Assembly: GCA_031973395.1 (NCBI GenBank)
Contig: DALYDD010000001.1
Location: 19,918 to 83,917, forward strand
Length of the DNA stretch: 64,000 bases
Direction: 5' to 3'
From: DALYDD01 sp031973395
GTDB lineage: Bacteria > Patescibacteriota > Minisyncoccia > Phycocordibacterales > CAIZLB01
In this document: positions 49,112 to 58,285 of the stretch, piece after piece
Layout: each line of letters begins with the position of its first letter
Position numbering within the stretch: position 1 is the stretch's first letter
Made by a program: the position numbers and the translations under genes
The notes under the pieces: generated by a model
What the model was told of the DNA's origin: nothing
The model's input: the letters and a program-made list of their open reading frames with translations, nothing else
Database searches by the model: none

Positions 49112-49495
49112 CTAGCTACCTCTCGTGAACAAAGCTCGATACTTACCCCAGTATGCATTGATGAGAATTGCTACAAGCACAGTTGCAATAAGTCCCATTA
49201 AGATATATGCAGGCATTGTGCAAAGCGTGAAAACAAGCACGCCCACACAGATCGGCACGAGGAAAGTGACTGCGAGCGCAGGCAAAACTCCAAGGACAAG
49301 CATGGCACCAGCAACAATTTCAACTATTTTAACTAATTGAAAAATACCTGAATCCCATAGACTCTGACCAATAACAAGCATGTCTGCCGGTGTGCCCTCT
49401 GCAGCTGGGCCCATCATAAAACCCGAGATACCACTCGCAAGGAACAAAAGTCCCGTGATAATTCTGATCGTAATAACAAATTTTCGATTTCTCAT
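49112..49495 (-). CDS. DoxX-like small membrane protein
   Basis: 127 aa with four hydrophobic segments: IRIITGLLFLASGISGFMMG, VKIVEIVAGAMLVLGVLPAL, ALAVTFLVPICVGVLVFTLC and ILMGLIATVLVAILINAYWG. The order and the Gly pattern in the first helix match DoxX/DoxD-like proteins, often linked to redox functions. Assignment is by topology and motif, not catalytic residues. Confidence 0.7.
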   Translation of the reverse strand: MRNRKFVITIRIITGLLFLASGISGFMMGPAAEGTPADMLVIGQSLWDSGIFQLVKIVEIVAGAMLVLGVLPALAVTFLVPICVGVLVFTLCTMPAYILMGLIATVLVAILINAYWGKYRALFTRGS

Positions 49496-49722
49496 ATATA
49501 ACGCTTTAATTAACCCCCTTAATACGCCCTTATATTATCAGTATAAAAATCTTTTTCAAACACTGGGTGACAATCGCCGACAGGATCACGACTTTGTGAA
49601 TCCAGAATCATAATTTGCAAGCTGAGTCTTTTTTCTATATAAATACATCGGAGCCATGAGACTGTTTTCTCTTGGTACATTCTTTTACTCAATCTAAACC
49701 CAACTTCAGAAAGGAGAGCTTT

Positions 49723-50475
49723 ATGCCGACCGTTTCGCCTTATACGAAAAGCAAAGGAAAGCGGCGGTCCAAAGTCCGCCTAACCGACCCTGTCTACGAG
49801 GCCCTCTGGATATTTTTTCGAGACAAGGGCAAAAACAAAAAGATTGATATCCTGTGGTCATTTGCCCCGACTCCAGAGAACGTGCGGAGGTTTGCCCTCG
49901 CGAGATGGATGAATCTTTACTACTGGGGTATTGATGCCGCAAAAAAGAAGGGTCCTAAAATCAGAGAAAAAGTTCGTGCCAAACTTCGAAAAGATCCGGC
50001 CCGAGACATTGTGGCCACCTGTGCCGCTCTAACAGCAGGTGTCTTCCCCCCAAATACCATTGATACCATCTGGTCAAAATTGATCGACGAGAAATTCGAT
50101 CAAGGTCGGTTCAATTGGGCCTTGCACATCCACGAGAACCCCAGTCATGTCTTCGCCAAAGCCATCGCTGAGTGTCTTGTTGCATATATCGATATGGCAG
50201 GTAAACCTGGGTCACATCCTGCCTGGGACTTTTACTTCGACCTCATCGACAGAGCGGCGTTTGAAACTCTGACAAACTATGCGCTTGACCGCGGGCTCGA
50301 TATGGACAAGGTGAGTAAAATGATTGAAGAGGATGAACTCTTTGATGGCTGGCAAGGCGAAACAATTCTGCATCTCGCAGGAAGACGCGCCCGACTCGCC
50401 AAAAGAGAACTCGGAGATGTCGTAACCCAGCTCGGCGGAATAGTCCGCAAAGACCCGGACGACGATGAAGACTAA
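49723..50475 (+). CDS. 250-aa hypothetical protein (GC-rich cassette)
   Basis: Start at 49723 because AAAGGAGAG lies 5 nt upstream; an ORF extension to 49672 has no ribosome site. 250 aa, basic N-terminus (TKSKGKRRSKVRLTDPVYEA), Trp/Tyr-rich (ARWMNLYYWGIDAAKKKGPK), a helical repeat-like middle (DPARDIVATCAALTAGVFPP, then NTIDTIWSKLIDEKFDQGRF) and a strongly acidic end (RKDPDDDED). No family, signal peptide or membrane segment. Strong Shine-Dalgarno, GC-rich codons and own terminator match the other cassettes. Confidence 0.65.
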   Translation: MPTVSPYTKSKGKRRSKVRLTDPVYEALWIFFRDKGKNKKIDILWSFAPTPENVRRFALARWMNLYYWGIDAAKKKGPKIREKVRAKLRKDPARDIVATCAALTAGVFPPNTIDTIWSKLIDEKFDQGRFNWALHIHENPSHVFAKAIAECLVAYIDMAGKPGSHPAWDFYFDLIDRAAFETLTNYALDRGLDMDKVSKMIEEDELFDGWQGETILHLAGRRARLAKRELGDVVTQLGGIVRKDPDDDED

Positions 50476-50482
50476 GATCAAC

Positions 50483-50518
50483 CCCCGGCCGCAGTGATGC
50501 GGACCGGGGTGACCTTTT
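50483..50518 (+). terminator. Terminator of the 250-aa cassette
   Basis: CCCCGGCCGCA, GTGA, TGCGGACCGGGG followed by TGACCTTTTTT. The core CCGG/CGCA...TGCGGACCGG resembles the terminator at 47458. Confidence 0.85.
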
Positions 50519-50591
50519 TTATATGCTACACTTTTATTAACTAAGGGATTAGTTATGTGAATTATAGATTATTAGATTTCAAATAAAAAAC

Positions 50592-51278
50592 ATGTCGCGT
50601 TATAAAGTTTTTCTCACATTATTATTTATTGCGTTCTGGATTTGGGCAGCAGTTGATCCACTCTATCGGGATGGCTGGCTCCTCGAGAACTATCTCGTCT
50701 TCCTCTTTGTCCCCATCATCTTTATTTTTGGAAAATGGCTCAAGCTATCGAATGTCTCGTATACATTGATCACCGTTTTCATGATTCTACATGTAATTGG
50801 ATCGCACTATACCTATGCAGAGGTACCATTTGGCGATACGCTCCAGAATTGGTTTGGATCTGATAGAAATATGTATGATCGCTTGGTGCATTTCTGTTAT
50901 GGTTTCCTCCTGGCATATCCAGCCCGAGAAGTATTCGTTCGTCTCTCTCAAGCCAAGGGTTTTTGGGGGTATTTCTTCCCACTTGATATCGTCGGATCAA
51001 CTGCAGCTATCTATGAAATCATCGAGTGGCTTACCGCAAGAAATGTTGATCCTCATGCCGGCCTATCCTTCCTCGGTAGCCAAGGAGATATTTGGGATGC
51101 GCAAAAAGATATGGCTCTGGCAATGGTCGGATCGATTATTGCTATGCTCATCATATTTATCATCAACTGGATATATAACAAAAATCATTGGAAAGAAATC
51201 CGTGAAAGCTTTAGAATTCCAAAAGGAGATCACCCATTGGGAGAAGAGAGGCTGCGAGAAATGTTGAATTCTAAATAA
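50592..51278 (+). CDS. DUF2238 / YjdF-family membrane protein
   Basis: 228 aa with about six membrane segments. Characteristic motifs: HVIGSHYTYAEVPFGD, MYDRLVHFCYGFLLAYPARE, TAAIYEIIEWLTARNVDPHA, and FLGSQGDIWDAQKDMALAMV. These His, Tyr, Asp and Glu motifs between helices are diagnostic for DUF2238; function is unknown. Length is normal. It is A+T-rich, monocistronic, without a clear Shine-Dalgarno. Confidence 0.9.
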   Translation: MSRYKVFLTLLFIAFWIWAAVDPLYRDGWLLENYLVFLFVPIIFIFGKWLKLSNVSYTLITVFMILHVIGSHYTYAEVPFGDTLQNWFGSDRNMYDRLVHFCYGFLLAYPAREVFVRLSQAKGFWGYFFPLDIVGSTAAIYEIIEWLTARNVDPHAGLSFLGSQGDIWDAQKDMALAMVGSIIAMLIIFIINWIYNKNHWKEIRESFRIPKGDHPLGEERLREMLNSK

Positions 51279-51440
51279 TTTAAGCCCCAACTTAGACAAG
51301 TCTTGAAATTTGCCCTTGGGGCTCTGCAGGGCCGTAGGAAAGGGTTTTTCGAAGAACTGGTAATTTCCCCCTCGGAGACCCCTTCCCACCCCTTGATACC
51401 CTATGGTATAATCATAGACATATAAATAATCACAAAAAAG

Positions 51441-51704
51441 ATGCCAACAAAAGCTAAAGCAAACTCAGCATTTATGAAGCCTATGAACGTCAGCGAAGAA
51501 CTCGCTCTTGTAGTAGGAAAAGGTCCTATGCCTCGATCAGAAGTTGTTAAGAAACTCTGGGTATACATCAAGAAGAACAATCTCCAGGACCCTAAGAACA
51601 AGCGAAACATCAACGGCGACGCCGCTCTTTCAGCCGTATTTGGAGGGAAGAAGACTGTAAACATGTTCGAAATGACAAAGCTTGTTTCTGCACATCTTAA
51701 GTAA
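51441..51704 (+). CDS. SWIB/MDM2-domain protein
   Basis: 87 aa, essentially one SWIB domain: FMKPMNVSEELALVVGKGPM, RSEVVKKLWVYIKKNNLQDP, KNKRNINGDAALSAVFGGKK and VNMFEMTKLVSAHLK. Such stand-alone domains occur in chlamydiae and some other bacteria and may bind chromatin-like or DNA-associated partners; the role here is unknown. TATAAT near 51408 is the likely -10. It ends with a strong terminator. Confidence 0.93.
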   Translation: MPTKAKANSAFMKPMNVSEELALVVGKGPMPRSEVVKKLWVYIKKNNLQDPKNKRNINGDAALSAVFGGKKTVNMFEMTKLVSAHLK

Positions 51705-51742
51705 TTTCAAATATTTTCTAGGCACATAAGCCTACTGAAAAC

Positions 51743-51774
51743 AAAAAAACCGAGTCGTAAGGCTCGGTTTTTTT
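51743..51774. terminator. Bidirectional terminator after the SWIB gene
   Basis: AAAAAAACCGAG, TCGTAAGG, CTCGGTTTTTTT. Confidence 0.9.
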
Positions 51775-51834
51775 GTTACTTGCCATAGACAGAAATCGCG
51801 CTACTATTACCCTGAACTCTAACCCCTAAACAAT

Positions 51835-52303
51835 ATGGAACAGGTTACCATCATATTTTGTGTCAGGGGCGATCAAGTCCTTTTGGCACCAAAGAAGAAG
51901 AAAGTGGGAAAAGGAAAACTCAATGGCCCTGGCGGCAAAAGAAAATCAGAGGACGCCAATATGCGAGCTTGTGCGGAACGTGAATTCGCAGAAGAAACAC
52001 TGGCTACACTCGATCCCGAAAACCTTGAATATGCAGCCTGGATGGAATTCCAAGTCGAAGGAGAAAAAATCTTCGAATGCTTCATCTATCTTTTGCGAAA
52101 ATGGGAAGGTGTCCCACAAGAGACTGATGAATGGGGTCAGCCTAAATGGTTCCCCATAGACGCATTGCCGGTTACGGATATGCTTCCAGCAGATGCACTC
52201 TGGGTCCCTGAAGTCTTGCGTGGTCGCAAACAGACAAAAGGTTTCGTCAATTACAGCGCCGACTTCCAAACCATTCTCGATCACGGATTCGTCCAGGCTA
52301 ACG
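51835..52303 (+). CDS. MTH1/MutT-like Nudix hydrolase (3' end in assembly gap)
   Basis: At least 156 aa before ten Ns. The Nudix box is GPGGKRKSEDANMRACAERE plus FAEET. The start EQVTIIFCVRGDQVLLAPKK and KKVGKGKLNGPGGK resemble MTH1-type 8-oxo-dGTPases (KKRGFGKGKWNGFGGK in relatives). WMEFQVEGEKIFECFIYLLR and WGQPKWFPIDALP complete the fold. The Ns at 52304-52313 hide the C-terminus; a terminator 50 bp later suggests the gene ends near there. It probably sanitises oxidised nucleotides. Confidence 0.88.
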
Positions 52304-52313
52304 NNNNNNNNNN
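52304..52313. other. Assembly gap (10 Ns)
   Basis: Ten Ns at the end of the Nudix gene; true length unknown. Confidence 0.95.
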
Positions 52314-52364
52314 AACGAGTTACCATCGGAAAGCTAACATCCAACCCTCTTTCATTATTTGGTG

Positions 52365-52395
52365 AAAAGCTTGCCCGGAAACGGGCGGGCTTTTT
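52365..52395 (+). terminator. Terminator after the Nudix gene
   Basis: AAAGCTTGCCCG, GAAA, CGGGCGGGCTTTTT: a stem with G-T pairs and a T run. Confidence 0.8.
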
Positions 52396-52409
52396 ACTTT
52401 CACAGACTT

Positions 52410-52432
52410 GAAGTCACAATTTGTGACCTTGA
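52410..52432. repeat. Imperfect palindrome upstream of the broken ORF6N gene
   Basis: GTCACAA, T, TTGTGAC with a right flank CTTGAA. The right arm TTGTGACCTTGAA matches TTGCGACCTTGAA of the palindrome at 45833 with one change. Confidence 0.5.
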
Positions 52433-52525
52433 ACACCTTTATATCAGTAATCAAATACAAAATGAATAAAAAATCAAAACTTTAAGACGCAAGCTTGTAA
52501 AAATACCACCAGAAATAGCAGTCTA

Positions 52526-52552
52526 TTGGATATTGCAAGTTGCGATATCCAA
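52526..52552. repeat. Second palindrome upstream of the broken ORF6N gene
   Basis: TTGGATATTGCAA, G, TTGCGATATCCAA: 12 of 13 arm positions match. It resembles the palindrome inside the broken gene (52733-52761), sharing ATTGGATAT and GATATCCAA. Confidence 0.7.
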
Positions 52553-52590
52553 ATCATACGAAAATTCATTTTTAATTTATACAAAATTGA

Positions 52591-52848
52591 TGAAAATTTA
52601 AGTTTATACTAGACAGAGATTTGGCTGCACTGTATCAAATCCCAACAATGGCCCTGAATCAAGCGGCGAAAAGAAACGTCGACAGATTCCCACCAGATTT
52701 CATGTTTCAACTGAACCCAAGCGAATCAGCTCATTGGATATCACAAAATGTGATATCCAATCCAAACCTTAAACAAAGCCTCAGAAAACCACCCCTCGCC
52801 TTCACTGAACAAAAAATCATAGATGATCAAGCAAAACAAAAGAAATAA
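52591..52848 (+). pseudogene. Truncated ORF6N gene
   Basis: The frame after two TGA stops reads KFKFILDRDLAALYQIPTMA then LNQAAKRNVDRFPPDFMFQL, matching ORF6N (LDRDLA, NQAVKRN, RFPPDFMFQL). The N-terminal part (about 25 residues) is cut by stops, and after LAFTEQK the frame ends within 11 residues, losing the helix AMLSSVL and the coiled coil seen in the intact copy at 45919. The conserved SQNVIS region is again a DNA palindrome. Probably inactive. Confidence 0.75.
52733..52761. repeat. Palindrome inside the broken ORF6N gene
   Basis: Perfect 13-bp arms ATTGGATATCACA and TGTGATATCCAAT around AAA, encoding WISQNVISNP. It lies at the same place in the protein as the palindrome of the intact gene, but with a different sequence. 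Confidence 0.8.
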
Positions 52849-52921
52849 GCGGACCAGACGAACCCAAAGGAAAACTCGGTTTTAATACTGAGTAGAACCT
52901 GGCTGAGCCCAAACACCAACC

Positions 52922-54295
52922 CTATAACCTCGCAGCCCAACCAATATAATTTTCTGGTGTAAATTTCTTGAGCCGATTCTTTGTTGCCTTATCAATATCA
53001 AGCGAATCCACAAAAGCATAAATATCTTTGAGTGTGATCACCTTCCCTTGGGTCAAGGCTTTTAATTTCTCATATGGCACCGGCACACCTTTAACACGCA
53101 GAACAGTTTGAATTGCTTCAGAAATAATTTCCGGGTGATTTTGCAATTCTTGACGCATTTTATTTTCATTTACCGAGATTTTTTCTAGCCCGCGCAGAGT
53201 TGAGAGATATCCAAGCAAGCTGTGTGCGAAAGCAACGCCAAAATTGCGGCTTACTGTCGAATCTGTAAGATCGCGCTGCAATCGTGAAATCGGCAATTTA
53301 GTAGAAAAGAAACCAAGCAGTGCATTAGCAATCCCCAGATTCCCCTCACTATTCTCGAAATCGAGCGGATTTACCTTATGTGGCATCGTAGAAGAACCAA
53401 CTTGCCCCTCGCGAGGCTTTTGCACAATCCAATGATCACTGATATATCGCCACATATCCTGGTCGAAGTCGATGAGAATTGTGTTGATACGACGCATCAT
53501 ATCGAATAGTTCAGCATACGTATCATGAGACTCGATCTGTGTAGTGATGGGATTAATCTCGAACTTCACATTTCGGAATTCTGCCAATCGTTTGATAAAT
53601 TTATTTGAAAAAGAAACCCAGTCGACATTTGGATACGCTGCAGTATGTGCATTGAAATTACCTGTCGCACCATTCCACTTCACCAAAATTTTATATTTCT
53701 TGAGCGCATCAATCTGGCGACCCAATCGTGTCGCAAAGACCTTGCATTCTTTTCCAAAAGTAGTCGGAGAAGCAGCCTGGCCATGGGTACGAGCAAGCAT
53801 GGGTACTTTTTTATATTGCTTGGCCATACGATCAATACTTTTGTGCAATTCATCAAGTTTTGGAATAAGGACATCGCGCAATGATTCTGCAAGCATGAGA
53901 GAAAATGAGATATTGTTCACATCCTCTGAAGTCAGAGAGAAATGAATCCATTCGAGCACATCTTCAAGTGTGGTGAATTTAAGTTTTTCTTTCATCAAAT
54001 ACTCCCCCGCCTTCACATCATGGAGAAGTCCTTGGTCAAATTCGAGTTCACGCACTCGCTCTGCACATTCGATCGGACACTTATACATCTTGCGAATGAT
54101 TTCTTTTTCTTTCACCGAAAACCTCCGCACATCAATTTGTGAATGTTCCGACAAAGCAATCAAATATTCCCCCTCTGCAATGAGACGATATTTGATCAAA
54201 GCTTGTTCGCTGAAATAATCAGCAAGCACTTCCAATTTCCTACGATACCGACCGTCAACAGGACTGATTGCACTGAGTGAATTAAGCAATGGCAT
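52922..54295 (-). CDS. purB: Adenylosuccinate lyase
   Basis: 457 aa, fumarase/aspartase superfamily. Signature loop GSSTMPHKVNPLDFENSEGN with catalytic Ser; RTHGQAASPTTFGKE with catalytic His; TSEDVNNISFSLML. It acts twice: SAICAR to AICAR and adenylosuccinate to AMP. Its start overlaps the purC stop region by 14 bp. Length and motifs match the long E. coli-type enzyme. Last gene of the purine run. Confidence 0.97.
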   Translation of the reverse strand: MPLLNSLSAISPVDGRYRRKLEVLADYFSEQALIKYRLIAEGEYLIALSEHSQIDVRRFSVKEKEIIRKMYKCPIECAERVRELEFDQGLLHDVKAGEYLMKEKLKFTTLEDVLEWIHFSLTSEDVNNISFSLMLAESLRDVLIPKLDELHKSIDRMAKQYKKVPMLARTHGQAASPTTFGKECKVFATRLGRQIDALKKYKILVKWNGATGNFNAHTAAYPNVDWVSFSNKFIKRLAEFRNVKFEINPITTQIESHDTYAELFDMMRRINTILIDFDQDMWRYISDHWIVQKPREGQVGSSTMPHKVNPLDFENSEGNLGIANALLGFFSTKLPISRLQRDLTDSTVSRNFGVAFAHSLLGYLSTLRGLEKISVNENKMRQELQNHPEIISEAIQTVLRVKGVPVPYEKLKALTQGKVITLKDIYAFVDSLDIDKATKNRLKKFTPENYIGWAARL

Positions 54296-55256
54296 ATGCT
54301 TTCAAATTATTTTCTATGTGGCTGATAATGCCGGCTTCGTCCAATTCCTCCGGCTCAAACTTTTTGCCGGTTAATCGCTCATAGATTTCGATATATCTTC
54401 TAGACATTTCTGCAATCAATTCATTTGGGGCAGTTGGTAATACCTCGTCTTTATATGGATCACAATGTTCTTTGAACCAGAAACGGAGAAACTCTTTGTC
54501 ATAATAATCAGGCTCATGACCAGCATCGATGCGTGCCTGATATGTATCTGCAAACCAATATCGAGATGAATCAGGTGTATGAATTTCATCAATCAAAACC
54601 AATTGCCCGGCATCGTCGAGTCCGAATTCATATTTTGTATCAACGAGAATGAGTCCTTTTTCGAAGGCTGTTTTTTGCCCTCTTTCGAATAGCGCTAATG
54701 CCGTAGCCTTAATTTGATCCCATAATTCCTGTGTCAAAAGTCCTTGTTCTACAATTTGTGCAGCGGTTAGATTTTTATCATGATCATCAGATTTAGTCGT
54801 AGGAGTCAAAATATTTTTCTCTAATTTCTGATTCTTGTGCATCCCTTCTGGCAAAGAGAAATCTCCAAAATCTCGCTGGCCTTTTGTATATGCAGTCCAA
54901 AGAGATGTAGAAGTTACTCCGGTGATATATCCACGCACCACCACTTCAACTGGCAATGCTTTGCACTTCTTCGCAACCAAAACATTTGGGTCTGCCATAA
55001 CGATTACGTGATTCGGCACAATGTCTTTTGTACTTTCAAACCAGAAATTACTGACGAGGTTCAAGATTTGGCCCTTGAAAGGAATATGAGCAATGATGCG
55101 GTCAAATGATGAATGTCGGTCTGTTGAGACAAGAAGAATTTTATCCGGCTGAATATAGACATCTCGCACCTTCCCCACCTTTCGCCCACCTACACCTTTG
55201 AGATCCGTACCATGCAAAACATTTTTGATATTTTGTTCGATAAATTGTAGATCCAT
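54282..55256 (-). CDS. purC: SAICAR synthetase
   Basis: 324 aa from the ATG at 55256 (MDLQFIEQNIKNVLHGTDLK); an in-frame ATG at 55289 adds a Cys-rich tail (MCSDCMRRAKN) unlike the family. Motifs GRKVGKVRDVYIQPDKILLV, DRHSSFDRIIAHIPFKGQIL, LPVEVVVRGYITG, LVDTKYEFGLDDAG and IDEIHTPDSSRYW. Longer than the 237-aa E. coli enzyme, with the insertions typical of the roughly 300-aa eukaryote/archaea-like type. It overlaps purB by 14 bp. Confidence 0.96.
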   Translation of the reverse strand: MDLQFIEQNIKNVLHGTDLKGVGGRKVGKVRDVYIQPDKILLVSTDRHSSFDRIIAHIPFKGQILNLVSNFWFESTKDIVPNHVIVMADPNVLVAKKCKALPVEVVVRGYITGVTSTSLWTAYTKGQRDFGDFSLPEGMHKNQKLEKNILTPTTKSDDHDKNLTAAQIVEQGLLTQELWDQIKATALALFERGQKTAFEKGLILVDTKYEFGLDDAGQLVLIDEIHTPDSSRYWFADTYQARIDAGHEPDYYDKEFLRFWFKEHCDPYKDEVLPTAPNELIAEMSRRYIEIYERLTGKKFEPEELDEAGIISHIENNLKAYAIA

Positions 55257-55301
55257 GTTTTTTGCGCGACGCATGCAATCACTGCACAAATCGCAAATTA
55301 A

Positions 55302-56462
55302 TTATGAATAAATAATTTCCTTTCCTTCTGTTAATTTCGACATGATTTTGACCGATGGTTTGCCCTCTGTCGGAATGATCTTGCCCGCTATCCGAGCTTT
55401 GATACCGAATTCATCTGCACGCTTCACACAATAATCTGCGTCTGCCGCATCGACGATGAGGAGCATGCCTTGTCCGCCATTCCACACTTCATAAAATTCA
55501 TCATCACCAACCCCTCGCCACTCTGCACAATCTCTCATGATCTGCGGTGGCTCCCAAAGATTATCGAGCGTCGCAGAAAGTCCGCGAGTGAATAAAATAT
55601 CTTTTGCTAATTTTTCTTTAATCGCTCCACCGGAGAGATGTACGATCGAGTGGATCTTTGCCTCAGGTTTAAAATCTGTTGCGTGCCAACCATGCAAGGT
55701 CGTCACAAATGTATCATAAAGCACAGACGGAGTGGCGGCAGCTTTTACACTTTCTCTTCCTTCTGGATTATTCCACCATTCATCGCCGAATTTTTGTCGA
55801 AGTGCTTTTCGAAGAGAACTAATCCCGTTGCAGCGAAAACCATTTTCCTTGAGTGCAATGATGACCTGTCCCGGAGCGACCGTTTCACCGGTAATCATTT
55901 TATCCTTATGATATGCACCAATCATCACACCAGACCAATTAAATTTGGTTTTTGAATCTGTGATTTCAGAACCCATACACACTGTCATCTGCGCTGTCTC
56001 GCCTTTGAGTACCACCAACTTTTCGGCGGCCGCAACTTCGCCAAGACCTCGAATTGCGCCTTTATAGGTTTCACTTACTTCATCGCCCGCCTCACCAATT
56101 GTCACCGTATCAAAAATATTCATAAAGACGAGTGAGACACCGCCATAGCGAGTGATATCGCTCGCTGTCATAGCGATAATGTCATATGCGGCGAGGTGAT
56201 GTGTCTTTGCGGCATCGTGAATAATCCCCTTCGTACCAATACCATCTGCAGAAGCTTCGATCATATAGCCTTCTGGGAGATTTTTGAATGTAAAAGGTCG
56301 GGGGCCGCGAAAATGACCACCAGAGAGATCGTGCACTTGAACAAATGGAGAGTTATTGTAGCTCTTTTTGCACACAGATCCTGCATAGCTTGAAAATTCT
56401 GCCTCTTCCTCGACGTCCACTCCGTCTTTTGCATATAAATTTTGTCTTGATGTATCGCTCAT
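55302..56462 (-). CDS. purM: AIR synthetase (FGAM cyclo-ligase)
   Basis: 386 aa, PurM/SelD/HypE fold. YMIEASADGIGTKGIIHDAA carries the DGxGTK motif; AYDIIAMTASDITRYGGVSL; VLKGETAQM; GFRCNGISSLRKALRQ; HLSGGAIKEKLAKDI (the GG block); WRGVGDDEFYEVWNGGQGML. Slightly longer than the 345-aa E. coli protein. It makes AIR from FGAM, the product of PurL/Q encoded in the same cluster. 45 bp downstream of the next upstream gene, purC. Confidence 0.94.
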   Translation of the reverse strand: MSDTSRQNLYAKDGVDVEEEAEFSSYAGSVCKKSYNNSPFVQVHDLSGGHFRGPRPFTFKNLPEGYMIEASADGIGTKGIIHDAAKTHHLAAYDIIAMTASDITRYGGVSLVFMNIFDTVTIGEAGDEVSETYKGAIRGLGEVAAAEKLVVLKGETAQMTVCMGSEITDSKTKFNWSGVMIGAYHKDKMITGETVAPGQVIIALKENGFRCNGISSLRKALRQKFGDEWWNNPEGRESVKAAATPSVLYDTFVTTLHGWHATDFKPEAKIHSIVHLSGGAIKEKLAKDILFTRGLSATLDNLWEPPQIMRDCAEWRGVGDDEFYEVWNGGQGMLLIVDAADADYCVKRADEFGIKARIAGKIIPTEGKPSVKIMSKLTEGKEIIYS

Positions 56463-56498
56463 GGTTTTTGATTAAAAGTTTTTGTTAATTTTCCGTGA

Positions 56499-57065
56499 TT
56501 ATTTATTTAAATAAGTGGATATATATTCCGTACCCCCCAACTTCTCTAATCGTTTAGCCTTTTCTTTTACCTCTATATTTAATTTCTTTGCAGCCTCTGC
56601 GAGTACAGCCTGTAACTTCGCATTTGATGTTCCCAAGATTTTAAGTGCGAGCAGTCCAGCATTTTTTGCACCATTGATTGCAACTGCCGCCACAGGAATT
56701 CCGGGCGGCATTTGGACAATTGATAAAAGAGAATCCATGCCTTCGAGGTTTTTGCCTTTTACAGGAACACCAATGACAGGAAGAGTTGTCATAGACGCGG
56801 TCATACCAGGGAGATGTGCCGCGCCACCTGCGCCTGCAATGATAACCTTGAGTCCTCTTTTTTCTGCTGATTGCGCATATGATACAAGTCGATCAGGTGT
56901 ACGATGCGCGGAAACAACGGTGATTTCATACGTAATACCAAATTCCTCAATTACTTTTGCGGCTTCATTCATGATGGGCAAATCTGAATCGGAGCCCATG
57001 ATAATTCCGATGAGAGGTCTTCGGTTTTTTGTTGATTGTGCAGATGTTGCAGTTTTTGTTGCCAT
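56499..57065 (-). CDS. purE: N5-CAIR mutase
   Basis: 188 aa. GIIMGSDSDLPIMNEAAKVI, VVSAHRTPDRLVSYAQSAEK, IIAGAGGAAHLPGMTASMTT, PVIGVPVKGKNLEGMDSLLS and IVQMPPGIPVAAVAINGAKN are canonical class I PurE blocks (the catalytic His in SAHRTP). A short charged tail extends the C-terminus beyond the usual end. It works with PurK (58260-57124) directly upstream to make CAIR. Confidence 0.96.
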   Translation of the reverse strand: MATKTATSAQSTKNRRPLIGIIMGSDSDLPIMNEAAKVIEEFGITYEITVVSAHRTPDRLVSYAQSAEKRGLKVIIAGAGGAAHLPGMTASMTTLPVIGVPVKGKNLEGMDSLLSIVQMPPGIPVAAVAINGAKNAGLLALKILGTSNAKLQAVLAEAAKKLNIEVKEKAKRLEKLGGTEYISTYLNK

Positions 57066-57123
57066 GAATTTTTTTGCCTCTGTTAAGATTTAAATAAAAA
57101 AACAAACTTTCCATTAATTAAAA

Positions 57124-58260
57124 TTAAATGGAAATCAATTTGCGGGCACTTTTTGCTTTTTCAATAGTAGAATCGAGGTCATCTCCAACGACAGTGATAT
57201 GACCCATCTTTCGTTCTGGACGCGTTTCAATTTTACCATATACATGCACTCCTACATCCCCAAGTGCCACAGCCTCATCGAGGCCGACGAGCTCTGCAGG
57301 ACCTGATCTTTCCCCTAAAATATTAATCATAACTGCCGCCGGAGCCTTCATCTCAATTGAACCCAGAGGCATGCCGGTAATCGCTCTAATGTGCTGCTCA
57401 AATTGAGACGTCTCATGTGCTTCGATTGAATAGTGCCCAGAATTATGCACACGGGGCGCAATCTCATTTACAAGTACCCGACCATCTTCTGTGAGAAACA
57501 TTTCGATTGCATAGATCCCCACCCCTTTTAGATATGTCATGATCCGACTGGCCAAATTTTTTGCTTCTTCACTCGCTTCAGCCGGCACGCGCGCTGGTGC
57601 CATAACAAGATGGCAAATATTATTTTGATGAACTGTTTCAACTGGAGGGTACGGGAGAATGTCGCCATTCACCCCGCGGGCCACAACAACTGCCAGCTCT
57701 TTTACAAATGGTACAAATTTTTCTACATATAACCCACCATTCTGCCAACTATTATTAAGTTTAAGCAATGCCTCATCAATCCCTTCTTCGTTGCGAACCA
57801 AAGCATTGCCTCGCCCGTCGTATGCACCTAGGCGCGCTTTGAGTAAAAAAGGATAACCAAATTGCTCTGCGGCATTCAAAATATCTTCTTTTGTTTCGAC
57901 TGCTACGAAATCTGCAACGGGAATATTGTTTTTTGCGAGGAATTCTTTTTGTTTGAACTTATCTTTTATGAGAAAAAGAGTTTCGGGAGAAGGATTGATA
58001 TTATGTCCTTCTGATAATAATTCGCGCAAAGCATCAGCATTCGCAGATTCTATCTCAAATGTTATGAAATCGGATTGGCCAGCAAGTTCTCTGACCGCCG
58101 CCGCATCCTTGAAATCTCCAACGATTTGCCTATGCGCCACCTGGCTCGCTGGGCTATTTGGCGTTGGGTCAAGGACGATGACTTCAAAATCGAGCTTCTT
58201 TGCAGCATCTGCAAGCATTCGTCCCAATTGTCCCCCACCGACGATTCCGATTTTTTTCAT
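57124..58260 (-). CDS. purK: N5-CAIR synthetase
   Basis: 378 aa from the ATG at 58260 (MKKIGIVGGGQLGRMLADAA); a longer frame begins with a non-ATG codon. ATP-grasp protein: EVIVLDPTPNSPASQVAHRQ, FPFLLKARLGAYDGRGNALV-type block (YPFLLKARLGAYDGRGN), GLYVEKFVPFVKELAVVVAR, NEIAPRVHNSGHYSIEAHET and QFEQHIRAITGMPLG. All catalytic blocks present. It uses ATP and bicarbonate on AIR, then PurE isomerises the product. 25 bp after a Nudix gene. Confidence 0.96.
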   Translation of the reverse strand: MKKIGIVGGGQLGRMLADAAKKLDFEVIVLDPTPNSPASQVAHRQIVGDFKDAAAVRELAGQSDFITFEIESANADALRELLSEGHNINPSPETLFLIKDKFKQKEFLAKNNIPVADFVAVETKEDILNAAEQFGYPFLLKARLGAYDGRGNALVRNEEGIDEALLKLNNSWQNGGLYVEKFVPFVKELAVVVARGVNGDILPYPPVETVHQNNICHLVMAPARVPAEASEEAKNLASRIMTYLKGVGIYAIEMFLTEDGRVLVNEIAPRVHNSGHYSIEAHETSQFEQHIRAITGMPLGSIEMKAPAAVMINILGERSGPAELVGLDEAVALGDVGVHVYGKIETRPERKMGHITVVGDDLDSTIEKAKSARKLISI

Positions 58261-58285
58261 ATTTTTTTCTATTAATAGCAATAAG

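Noticed and set aside
56515..57093. Plus-strand ORF of 192 aa opposite purE
   Set aside because: purE is fully conserved on the minus strand; the plus frame is a codon-composition artefact.
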